The notes below the pieces were generated by a model, which saw nothing but the letters and a program-made list of their open reading frames with translations, made no database searches and was not told the DNA's origin. Positions 8,620-16,292 of a stretch of 64,000 bases of DNA are shown here, one piece after another (position 1 is the first letter of the stretch; each line of letters opens with the position of its first letter). This DNA comes from Marinobacter sp. es.048 (lineage in GTDB: Bacteria > Pseudomonadota > Gammaproteobacteria > Pseudomonadales > Oleiphilaceae), in the NCBI RefSeq assembly GCF_900188435.1, contig NZ_FYFA01000002.1:1426001-1490000 (forward strand), written 5' to 3'. Both the position numbers and the translations under genes were made by a program.

Positions 8620-9134
8620 CAGAAGTTACCCCGATAAGCGCTGAACACATAGTCCTGGCGGGATGGATCTGTGATGATGATATCTATTCTTTTGGCCTCC
8701 GAACCGCCCAGGCCCACATCACCGCCAGCGCAGCTCACCGTAATGGCGACCTCGAATCCACTATAGGCAGTCAGTTGCTGCGCCTCACCGTTCTCAGGAG
8801 GGCTATCCTGCAGATTATCGTAATCATCCACATCATCGAAGGTTGCCCGGGATTCTGCGCCTTCCGGGCCCGCTGAGCCGCAGTCTGCTCCTGCCGAGCT
8901 AACGGCCCCGCCGCCATTAGGAGAGGCCTCCGCAAAACGCTGGGCCAGGATCTCGTCCATATAAAGCTGGGCCAGGGCCACAGCCCGGGTCTGGTTAAGC
9001 GGATCGGCACCTCGGCCGGCAATCAGGGAAAACGCGCCGACAACGCCAGCAATGGCAACACTGATAATGACAATCGTCATCACCAGCTCAACAAGCGTTG
9101 CTCCATGCTGGCCACAGAAACCCCGCCGCCTCAA
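8619..9134 (-). CDS. mshD: MSHA minor pilin MshD
   Basis: A 171-residue prepilin-like protein with leader MRRRGFCGQHG^ATLVEL, followed by a hydrophobic helix. The globular part has cysteines (ADCGSAG, VSCAGGD). The start is a TTG at 9134 overlapping the mshC stop (TTGA). It is chosen because GGAGG lies six bases upstream, an in-frame TAG lies two codons before it, and no ATG occurs before the transmembrane segment. The weak start codon with a strong ribosome site may hold MshD at a low level relative to its neighbours (inference). Confidence 0.85.
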   Translation of the reverse strand: MRRRGFCGQHGATLVELVMTIVIISVAIAGVVGAFSLIAGRGADPLNQTRAVALAQLYMDEILAQRFAEASPNGGGAVSSAGADCGSAGPEGAESRATFDDVDDYDNLQDSPPENGEAQQLTAYSGFEVAITVSCAGGDVGLGGSEAKRIDIIITDPSRQDYVFSAYRGNF

Positions 9135-9583
9135 CAGCTACCTCCATAAACCGCGCCGAGAGAACTGAGACATACGGTGAACGTACTGTCGCCAGAAAAG
9201 GTAAAAAGGACATCGCCTGAGGTATCAGGACGTCCCAGATCACTAAAACTTATAGGAAAGGATGCACCAGAAACCGAAAGCGTGGTGCCATTTCGGCTCA
9301 TTCGGAACTCGCGCTCTAAAGGAGTACCCGGGCCCACGGTGAACACAAAATCATCGACGCCCTGGGTTACCGAGAGTGAATTTGCCTCATTTCCCGCCAG
9401 CGCTGCCTGTTGAGCAAGCAGCGTGGCGGAGGCAAGTTGCTGGGTTGCCAGCAGCGGGGAGAAGGCAGAGCGGCTGGCGAACAGGCCAATGCCCAGAGCG
9501 GAGAGGACTCCGATCAGGATGATGACTATGACCAACTCGATCAGGGTGAATCCAGATGATACTGGAATGTGCTTCACGGTCAT
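9131..9583 (-). CDS. mshC: MSHA minor pilin MshC
   Basis: A 150-residue prepilin-like protein with cleavage site VSSG^FTLIELVIVIILIGVLSALGI. The last residues (TVCLSSLGAVYGGSC) carry two cysteines that would form the C-terminal disulfide loop seen in pilins. It follows the major pilin gene after a 92-base gap, the largest gap inside the msh cluster. No clear terminator or promoter was recognised there, although the gap would be a natural place to separate abundant pilin mRNA from assembly genes. Confidence 0.87.
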   Translation of the reverse strand: MTVKHIPVSSGFTLIELVIVIILIGVLSALGIGLFASRSAFSPLLATQQLASATLLAQQAALAGNEANSLSVTQGVDDFVFTVGPGTPLEREFRMSRNGTTLSVSGASFPISFSDLGRPDTSGDVLFTFSGDSTFTVCLSSLGAVYGGSC

Positions 9584-9675
9584 GCATACCAGCCGTATGA
9601 GGGGCGAGTTTTCTCCGATGCTAACTCCAGTTCAGTTCAGGGAACTAACCCGCCACATAAGAGGAGCAACGGTAA

Positions 9676-10137
9676 TTAACAACTACCATCAACCTGCCCA
9701 CCAACCGGGGTAATGGTCGGCGCATCGTTTGCTGCGGCTGGTGTGTAACTGAACGAGCAGGTGCCCAAAGTTACAGTTACTGCCGCATCGTCGACAATCG
9801 GATCAGGTGTAACCTCAAATTCATCACTGAGCTGAGCAGCAGAAACAATGCCACTGGCGTTTGGATAGCCATTGATCATGGTGATTGTTTCGCCCTCAAG
9901 AGTGATATCTCCATTAACCACATCGCTGGCGAGCGCCTGAGAGTGAGCAATCGCGTTGGCCGACCGAACTGAGCCAAGAGCACCCTGAATACTGGAAAGG
10001 CGAGCCTCGCCGCCCAAATCCGCAAACCGCGGCAAAGCAAACGCCGCCAGAATGCCCAGAATTACAATCACCATAACCAGTTCGATCAGGGTGAAACCTT
10101 TTTCTTTTCTTGCCGCAATGGCTGTCATCGCTCTCAT
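9676..10137 (-). CDS. mshA: MSHA major pilin MshA
   Basis: A 153-residue type IV pilin. It has a short basic leader ending RKEKG^FTLIELVMVIVILG, then a long hydrophobic helix and a small globular domain. Cysteines near LGTCSFSY and in the terminal DGSC would form the C-terminal D-loop disulfide. The ATG at 10137 is chosen because GGAG lies 7 bases upstream; a longer open frame from 10485 runs through the mshB coding region in another frame and is not real. By position (B-A-C-D) it is the major subunit. The N-terminal helix is almost identical to that of the preceding pilin. Confidence 0.88.
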   Translation of the reverse strand: MRAMTAIAARKEKGFTLIELVMVIVILGILAAFALPRFADLGGEARLSSIQGALGSVRSANAIAHSQALASDVVNGDITLEGETITMINGYPNASGIVSAAQLSDEFEVTPDPIVDDAAVTVTLGTCSFSYTPAAANDAPTITPVGGQVDGSC

Positions 10138-10177
10138 AGTATTACTCCGTTTTTTCGCCAGTTGGCTTTGAGGTCTA

Positions 10178-10690
10178 TCAGTTAATGGTTGTGGTGATTT
10201 CACCAGTGTCGGTGTCGTAGATAATCGTGCTGCCCTGCTCATCAAGCAAATATTCGTATTCACAGTCATTGCCAGACAGCCCAACAAGGTATTCGGTGTC
10301 ATTTGCCGCCGCGAGTGCGGCTTCCGGAGCATTGGACTGGAGCAGCCCCTCCCAAATCTGAAGACAGCGATTAGCGTTCGGAGCGCCAGTGTTGCCATTG
10401 GTTGAAGTTGCCCAACCCTCAGCGTTGACGGCGACATTATCGTTTCCAAAACCGTCAACTGCTGCAACAGCACCTGTCGTGCCATTTGTGACCCATTGAG
10501 CTTTAACCAACGCCACGCCCGCGCTCAAGGCTCCTGATGTTGCCCTGATACTGGACTGGTGCGCTTGTTCTGACAGCTGTGCAAACCGCGGCAACGCAAA
10601 CGCTGCCAGAATACCTAAAATGGCAATCACCACCACCAGCTCAATAAGAGTAAAACCTTTCTGTTTTTGCCTGCTGTCGTACTGCATCAT
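10178..10690 (-). CDS. mshB: MSHA pilin MshB
   Basis: A 170-residue type IV prepilin with leader MMQYDSRQKQKG^FTLIEL, then VVVIAILGILAAFALPRFAQL and a globular domain. Two cysteines (NRCLQIWEG and GNDCEYEY) suggest a pilin disulfide. A GAGG ribosome site lies 7 bases before the first of two adjacent ATG codons. It precedes mshA and shares its first mature 25-30 residues, so the two probably arose by duplication. Which of the two is the main subunit rests on the conserved B-A order. Confidence 0.85.
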   Translation of the reverse strand: MMQYDSRQKQKGFTLIELVVVIAILGILAAFALPRFAQLSEQAHQSSIRATSGALSAGVALVKAQWVTNGTTGAVAAVDGFGNDNVAVNAEGWATSTNGNTGAPNANRCLQIWEGLLQSNAPEAALAAANDTEYLVGLSGNDCEYEYLLDEQGSTIIYDTDTGEITTTIN

Positions 10691-10726
10691 TCGTCGACCT
10701 CTTTCAGATTGTGTCTGTGCGTCTGG

Positions 10727-11308
10727 TCAGCGTTGCGCATCCTGCGTTTGCGCTGATTCTTCTGTCAACGACACCGGGGCCAGTTTTAACCCCGTCAGCC
10801 GTTCTTCCTGCTCCCGCGTGCCATTTCCGTTGCGATCTGCAAATTCCGTGGTCACTGCCCAGGCCAGAGGCTGTTCTTCATTGGCTTGCCGACTGTCTAT
10901 GGTTATCGGCTGCCCTGGTTTATAAATAAACCAGCCTTTTGGCCTGTTTTCTGTTTCTTTTTGTTCGCTAACCCGGAAGCACCAGGTGGCAGGCGCCAGG
11001 TCTTCGTCCTGGCATCGCCCTGCGTAATTGCCCCACTGGTGTTCCACCAGCTCAAACGGGTTGATGCCCCGGTGCTCAGCAAGACGCCCGCCGCGGCTCA
11101 GCATCACTTCTGCACCCTTGATGACCAGCGCCGATCTGAGCTGGCTGATCACCATATTGGCGGCCCGTTCCTCGGCGTTTCGTGCTTCCCGTTCCAGCAC
11201 ACCGAGCAGAAACCACCACAGAACGCCCAGCACGATGACCACAACTGCCAGACGAAACTTGCGGGAAAGCGCGTACCCGCTGGCGTCCGCCTGTTTTGCC
11301 GCTGGCAC
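10727..11308 (-). CDS. mshF: MSHA biogenesis protein MshF
   Basis: A 193-residue single-pass membrane protein. A short cytoplasmic N-terminus is followed by one transmembrane helix (LAVVVIVLGVLWWFLLGVL), a helical stretch rich in Ala/Glu/Arg (about 40-65) and a soluble domain with two cysteines (AGRCQDED, TWCFRV). It starts with GTG immediately after the mshG stop, with no spacer. The role in pilus assembly is not well defined in any species; the call rests on its place between mshG and mshB and on its topology. Confidence 0.75.
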   Translation of the reverse strand: MPAAKQADASGYALSRKFRLAVVVIVLGVLWWFLLGVLEREARNAEERAANMVISQLRSALVIKGAEVMLSRGGRLAEHRGINPFELVEHQWGNYAGRCQDEDLAPATWCFRVSEQKETENRPKGWFIYKPGQPITIDSRQANEEQPLAWAVTTEFADRNGNGTREQEERLTGLKLAPVSLTEESAQTQDAQR

Positions 11309-12538
11309 TCAGCCCCGCCCCATGGCGGCGGCCCCCAGGTCCCAGATCGGGAGAAACACACCCAGTGCCAGAATCAGAACCAGAATGCCCATGGCTACAA
11401 TCAATATCGGTTCAATCGACTCCGCCAGCCGCTTGAGGCCGTAGTCGACATCCTCATCGTAAAAATCCGCCACGTTGTTCAGCATGTCGTCCACAGAACC
11501 GGTTTCCTCACCCACGGCAATCATCTGAAGAATCAGCGGCGTGAACATTTCGCTGTGCCTTGCTGTTCTGAGCAGGCTCTCGCCTCGCTCGATGCCGGCC
11601 CGCATATCCTTGATGTGGTTCGAAATCCAGGCGTTATCGGTTGTGTCCGCCACCACGGTTAACGCGGTTGTCACGGGCATACCTGCGGATAGCATGGTGG
11701 CAAAGTTCCTCGAAAACCGGCTGAGCGTGATCAGTTCCAGCAGCGGTCCGATAATCGGCAGCTTGAGTTTGTAACGATCCCAGGTCAGCCGCCCCTGTTC
11801 CGTTTGTTTCCACTGCCGCAGCAACAGTCCGCCAGCAGCAACCGCAAACAGCATCACGTACCAATAGGCCAGGAGAAAATTGGAGGTTCCAACCAATACC
11901 TGGGTCAGGAACGGCAAGTCCGCCCCCAGCTTGTTGAATACCGACGCGAATTTCGGGATAACCAGAAAGTTCACGATCATTAGAGCCGATAACAGGGCAA
12001 TGATGACAAACATCGGATAACGCATAGCCTGCTTCAGGCGTCGTTTTGTATCCCGCTCCAGCTCAAGAATCTCTGACAGGCGCCGGAAAGCGTCGTCCAG
12101 CATCCCGGTGTTCTCGCCTACGTGGATCATGGCGATGAACAGCTCCGAGAAGACCTTGGGATGCGCCTGCATGGCCGTCGCCATGGTTGTGCCGCCTTCA
12201 AGACGTGTGGTCACATCCTCAAGCACTTCCGCCAACACCGGCGAGCGCGTGGTCTCTGCCAGGCCACGCATGGTTCGGATCAGGGGGATGCCAGCCTTGT
12301 TCAGCGCATGCATCTGGCGGCAGAACACAATCAGCTCATCGAGGGTGACCTTCTTCCGGAAGATCGGCAGACGATTCAATCGATCAATGACCGATTCCGT
12401 TTCCTGCACCTCCCGGATGGCGAGCGGAGTTATACCCCGGCGCATCAGTTCGGTGGCAGCAGCATCGGCATTCGGAGCGCCCAGCAAACCCTGCTGGACA
12501 CCGCCACGATCATCCTTGCCCCGGTAGCTGAACTGCAT
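11309..12538 (-). CDS. mshG: MSHA inner-membrane platform protein MshG (GspF/PilC family)
   Basis: A 409-residue polytopic protein of the type II secretion F / PilC family, the platform on which the ATPase drives pilin polymerisation. It carries the two tandem T2SSF repeats. The first has FCRQMHALNKAGIPLIRTM and a conserved GENTG motif; the second has FSRNFATMLSAGMPVTTAL and GEETGSVDDML. Hydrophobic segments near residues 170-190, 215-235 and 375-400 make three likely membrane spans. The start shares one base with the mshE stop (TGATG). Confidence 0.95.
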   Translation of the reverse strand: MQFSYRGKDDRGGVQQGLLGAPNADAAATELMRRGITPLAIREVQETESVIDRLNRLPIFRKKVTLDELIVFCRQMHALNKAGIPLIRTMRGLAETTRSPVLAEVLEDVTTRLEGGTTMATAMQAHPKVFSELFIAMIHVGENTGMLDDAFRRLSEILELERDTKRRLKQAMRYPMFVIIALLSALMIVNFLVIPKFASVFNKLGADLPFLTQVLVGTSNFLLAYWYVMLFAVAAGGLLLRQWKQTEQGRLTWDRYKLKLPIIGPLLELITLSRFSRNFATMLSAGMPVTTALTVVADTTDNAWISNHIKDMRAGIERGESLLRTARHSEMFTPLILQMIAVGEETGSVDDMLNNVADFYDEDVDYGLKRLAESIEPILIVAMGILVLILALGVFLPIWDLGAAAMGRG

Positions 12539-14310
12539 CAGGCGCCTCCCCCGATCGGTTCATCCGGCAGGGGAATGTCATCCTCGGGCGAGAACTCGCC
12601 CTCGGATGTGGCGGCCACCCGCGCCACCTCTTCCAGTGTCGTCGTGCCCTGCAGAGCAAAGTCCATGGCGCACTGCCCCAGCGGCCGATACAGGGGGCTC
12701 AAACGGGCCGCTTTGGTGAACTCCGAGACATCCTGGCGTCGAAGAGCATCCAGCATCGCCTCGTTCATTTCCAGCATCTCGTAAACGCCGATCCGGCCCT
12801 TATAGCCGGTGTTGCTGCACTGGTAGCAACCACGGCCATGAACGAATCCGGCTTCCATATCCAGGGGATCCAGATCAAAGCTGCGCAGCCAGACCAGCTC
12901 CTGTTCCGTGGGCGTGTAGGCCTCGGCACAGTTGTCACAGACCCGCCGCACCAAGCGCTGGGCGACAACACCGAGCAGGGAGCTGGCCACAAGGAAAGGC
13001 TCTGCGCCCATATCAATCAGCCGCATGGCACTGCTGATGGAGTCGTTGGTGTGCAGGGTGGAGAGTACCAGGTGGCCGGTCATGGCCGCTCGCAGGCCGA
13101 TCTCCACGGTCTCGCGATCCCGCATCTCGCCCACCAGGATCACGTCCGGGTCCTGTCGCAGGGCGGCCCGAAGTACATTGGCGAACTCCAGACCGATCTT
13201 CGGGTTCACCTGTACCTGGGTAATCCGGGGCAGACGGTATTCCACCGGATCCTCGGCAGTGATGATTTTCACTTCCGGGCGGTTGAGCTCGGTCAAAGCG
13301 CCATAGAGCGTGGTGGTTTTACCGCTACCGGTGGGACCGGTCACCAGGATCATGCCGTGGGGCCGCTTGATCATCCGACGGAACCGCTCCAGCAACTGAG
13401 CTGGCATTCCCGTTCCGTCGAGGTTCAACATGCCCTGGCTCTGGTCCAGCAAACGCATCACTACGGATTCGCCGTACTGAACGGGCATGGTGGAGACCCG
13501 CACGTCGATACTGCGGCCCTTAACCCGGACGTTGAAACGCCCGTCCTGGGGCATCCGCTTCTCGGAGATGTTCAGGCCAGCCATCAGCTTCAGGCGCAAT
13601 ACCAGCGCGGCATTGACCCGCTTTTCCTTCATCACCTGTTCCTGCAGCACACCATCCACCCGCTGCCGGATGCGGACCACAGTCTCGTCCGGCTCGATGT
13701 GGATGTCCGAACTGCGCGCCTGAACAGCATCCTCGAACAGCGTTTGCAGCAGTTTGACCACCGGCGCTTCAGCGCTTTCGGATTCGGCGGAGAGATCCGC
13801 CAGGTCGAAGGCATCGTCGCCCAGTTCGTCTTCCAGCTCCTCCGCCAGCGACGCAATCTCATCGGTACGCCGGTACACCAGATCCAGGGTGCTCAGCAAC
13901 TCGCTTTCACGCACCACGGCCTGTTTGATGGGCTGTTTCAGAATGCGGACCAGCTCATCGTAGGCAAAGATATCCAGAGGGTCCGCCATGCCCACGAGCA
14001 ATTCGCCACCATGCTCCGCCAGCACGATACTGCGGAACCGACGGGCCATGGCTTCCGGGAGTTTCTTTACCAGCTCATTGTTGAACTGGTAGTGACGCAG
14101 CTGAACAAAAGGTACATCGAGCTGACGGGACAGGATATTGAGCAGGCTGTCTTCGTCCACATAGCCAAGATCCGTCAGCGTCTTGCCAAGCTTGCGACCG
14201 GTACTCTTTTGCTCGCGCAAGGCCGTCATCAGCTGCTGCTCAGTGATAACGTCATTCTGAACCAGCAGGTCGCCTAACCGGACTTTCTTTTTTGGCTCTG
14301 TCGTCATCAT
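12538..14310 (-). CDS. mshE: MSHA extension ATPase MshE (GspE/PilB family)
   Basis: A 590-residue hexameric ATPase that powers pilus extension. The N-terminus holds a MshEN-type cyclic-di-GMP-binding module with two repeats: RLGDLLVQNDVITEQQLMTA (11-30), continuing to Gln34, and KLGKTLTDLGYVDEDSLLNI (40-59), continuing to Gln63. The ATPase core has Walker A GPTGSGKTTTLY, an Asp box (ITAEDPVEYRL), Walker B DPDVILVGEMRD and a His box (LSTLHTND). A zinc tetracysteine motif (CDNC ... CYQC) lies near the C-terminus. Two adjacent ATG codons (14310, 14307) are possible; the first overlaps the mshN stop. The first MshEN repeat has Asp where Gly is usual. Confidence 0.95.
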   Translation of the reverse strand: MMTTEPKKKVRLGDLLVQNDVITEQQLMTALREQKSTGRKLGKTLTDLGYVDEDSLLNILSRQLDVPFVQLRHYQFNNELVKKLPEAMARRFRSIVLAEHGGELLVGMADPLDIFAYDELVRILKQPIKQAVVRESELLSTLDLVYRRTDEIASLAEELEDELGDDAFDLADLSAESESAEAPVVKLLQTLFEDAVQARSSDIHIEPDETVVRIRQRVDGVLQEQVMKEKRVNAALVLRLKLMAGLNISEKRMPQDGRFNVRVKGRSIDVRVSTMPVQYGESVVMRLLDQSQGMLNLDGTGMPAQLLERFRRMIKRPHGMILVTGPTGSGKTTTLYGALTELNRPEVKIITAEDPVEYRLPRITQVQVNPKIGLEFANVLRAALRQDPDVILVGEMRDRETVEIGLRAAMTGHLVLSTLHTNDSISSAMRLIDMGAEPFLVASSLLGVVAQRLVRRVCDNCAEAYTPTEQELVWLRSFDLDPLDMEAGFVHGRGCYQCSNTGYKGRIGVYEMLEMNEAMLDALRRQDVSEFTKAARLSPLYRPLGQCAMDFALQGTTTLEEVARVAATSEGEFSPEDDIPLPDEPIGGGA

Positions 14311-15455
14311 CCCGCCTGCAAAGATTTCAGTCGTTCACGAACATAATCCGCCAGGGAAGGCGAAAGCCCGGGTAACTGGGCGGCCTGGCTGTAGGCCCGA
14401 ACCGCACTATTGATCTCGCCGCCCGTCTCCAGGGCAATCGCAAGGCCCACCCACCAGGCCGCGCGGCTGTCATCCTCGGCAATCAGGGCCGACCAGTGTC
14501 GGGCGGCTTCGGTACTGCGGCCCGCCTGCTGCAACAAAGTCGCCAGGGTTACCCGATACTCCGCGTTCTGGTTCACATCGGGCACATTGCTCTCGAGAGC
14601 AGCCAGTGCGTCCGTCAGCCTGCCCCTGGCGTGGAGTGCCCTGGCTCGGAGCAGGCGCAGCCCGGAATTGCTGTCGGTGACCGATTCCGGAAGCCATGCC
14701 AGTGCCCGGTCCGGCATTCCCTGTACCAGCATTTGACGGGCGAAGACTTCCCGGCTGGCCGTCGCAGCCTGGGTGGATGCCAGTTCCTGCAACCTCTTCT
14801 CAGCTTCTCGGGTTTCACCGCTTCGGAGTAGTGACGACAATTCCCGGCTGACTCGTCTGTCAATGGCTTCCGGCGTCTCTCGAATCTGCTTCACCGGTGG
14901 CGTTGGCGCCTCGGGTTCCTGGACTGGATTGTTCTCAGCCACCACCAGTTTACTGGCGGCGGGTTCCGGCTCGGAGGCCTCGACTCTTGCCGGTTCGGGC
15001 TTTTGCTCTGGCTCCGGCTCACGCGTCTCGACCACTTCCTTGGCTTTCGGTTCGGGCTGAACCACGACCGGGGGTTCAGAGGCCGGTGGCTGTTGGCTGA
15101 CGGGTTCATTCTCGACCCTGGACACAACTGGCTCGATGGCATCTTGCCCACGGTCGGCAGGCTGCGAATCAACCGCACGATTCTCCGTTCCGGGAACCCT
15201 ATCGATTGGCGGCTCTGTACCGGTTTCAGGCACTGGTGAGGCGCTTACCTCGGCTGGTATCTCTTCACTGCTGGTGCCAGTCATGAACCAGAACGCAGAC
15301 GCGCCTACCAAGCCTGCAGCCAACAGCAATACCACTGCCCAGAGCCCGGAACGCGGGTGGCCTCGCGACTGCGACTGCCCTGCATAGGCCGCGACCACTT
15401 CCGGCCGATTCTGACGCTGTTCTGCGGCGCGCAGGGCATCGTTCAGGAGACTCAT
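14307..15455 (-). CDS. mshN: MSHA biogenesis TPR protein MshN
   Basis: A 382-residue bitopic protein. A short cytoplasmic N-terminus (MSLLNDALRAAEQRQNRP) is followed by a transmembrane helix near 35-55 (LWAVVLLLAAGLVGASAFWF). A long Pro/Glu/Val-rich linker of about 120 residues spans the periplasm, and a C-terminal tetratricopeptide region begins near residue 190. The first 20 residues resemble GspB/ExeB-type partners of ExeA, fitting its neighbour mshM. The ATG at 15455 is preferred over a GTG at 15461 because GGGAGG lies 5 bases upstream; it overlaps the mshM stop (ATGA). Confidence 0.85.
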   Translation of the reverse strand: MSLLNDALRAAEQRQNRPEVVAAYAGQSQSRGHPRSGLWAVVLLLAAGLVGASAFWFMTGTSSEEIPAEVSASPVPETGTEPPIDRVPGTENRAVDSQPADRGQDAIEPVVSRVENEPVSQQPPASEPPVVVQPEPKAKEVVETREPEPEQKPEPARVEASEPEPAASKLVVAENNPVQEPEAPTPPVKQIRETPEAIDRRVSRELSSLLRSGETREAEKRLQELASTQAATASREVFARQMLVQGMPDRALAWLPESVTDSNSGLRLLRARALHARGRLTDALAALESNVPDVNQNAEYRVTLATLLQQAGRSTEAARHWSALIAEDDSRAAWWVGLAIALETGGEINSAVRAYSQAAQLPGLSPSLADYVRERLKSLQAG

Positions 15456-16291
15456 AACCACCTCCCGATCAGGCCGGGCAAGCGCACGCTTTCGGTGTCG
15501 CGAATGGCCTGCATGGCATGGCCCCGCTCAATCAGACGGTCGCCCCGCCCCCAGGCCGCCAACATGGACTTGTGGGCAAGAATATTAACCAGCCTTGGAA
15601 TACCACCGGAGGCACGGGTAATCAAACGAAGCGCGCCCGGCGCAAAAAGATCGGCGCCGTTATAACCTGCCTGGGCCAGACGATGACGCAGATACTGGGC
15701 AACCGAGTTCCGGTCCAGTGGCGCCAGGCGGTAGTGGAAGGTGATGCGCTGATTCAGTTGGCGCAGGCTCTGCTTTTTAAGCAGTACATCAAGTTCCGGC
15801 TGGCCAAACAGAACCACCTGCAGCAGCCGGACACTCTCGGTTTCAAGGTTCGTTAACAGACGCAACGCCTCGATGGTTTCCTCCGGCATTGCCTGGGCTT
15901 CGTCAATCACCAGAACGACCGGTTTCTGATCCATGGCATGGGCAATTAACTTTTCGTTGATGGCTTTGAGAACCTGGTGGGCATTGGCGCATCCGGACAT
16001 ATCCACACCCAGTTCCTCGGCTACCGCCTCGTAAAGGGTATCCGGGGTAAGCTGTGGGTTGGGAATATAAGCGGTATGGGCAATCTGTTCGAGTTCGTTA
16101 AGCAACAGCCGGCACAGGAGAGTCTTGCCGGTGCCGACTTCTCCTGAGATCTTGATGAAGCCCTCCCGCTCTTTCAGAGCCACCAACAGCAGTTCCAGCG
16201 CATCGCCATGGCTGGGCGCCCGCAGAAAATAACGGGTGTTGGGCGTCAATGCGAACGGTGCTTCCTGCAGTCCGAAATGGGCTTCGTACAT
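15452..16291 (-). CDS. mshM: MSHA biogenesis AAA+ ATPase MshM (ExeA-like)
   Basis: A 279-residue AAA ATPase of the ExeA/GspA type, starting MYEAHFGLQEAPFALTPNTR. It has Walker A SGEVGTGKTLLCRLLL, Walker B PVVLVIDEAQ and a sensor region (LLTNLETESVRLLQVVLFG). In ExeAB systems the pair helps the secretin cross the peptidoglycan, and MshM/MshN likely do the same for MshL (inference). The start at 16291 follows the mshL stop by one base; an upstream start at 16360 would lie inside mshL and adds residues absent from the family. Confidence 0.9.
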   Translation of the reverse strand: MYEAHFGLQEAPFALTPNTRYFLRAPSHGDALELLLVALKEREGFIKISGEVGTGKTLLCRLLLNELEQIAHTAYIPNPQLTPDTLYEAVAEELGVDMSGCANAHQVLKAINEKLIAHAMDQKPVVLVIDEAQAMPEETIEALRLLTNLETESVRLLQVVLFGQPELDVLLKKQSLRQLNQRITFHYRLAPLDRNSVAQYLRHRLAQAGYNGADLFAPGALRLITRASGGIPRLVNILAHKSMLAAWGRGDRLIERGHAMQAIRDTESVRLPGLIGRWL

Positions 16292-16292
16292 G

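Noticed and set aside
9718-10485. N-terminally extended pilin of 269 residues
   Set aside because: The extra 116 residues are an out-of-frame reading of mshB; the GGAG-preceded ATG at 10137 gives a normal prepilin.
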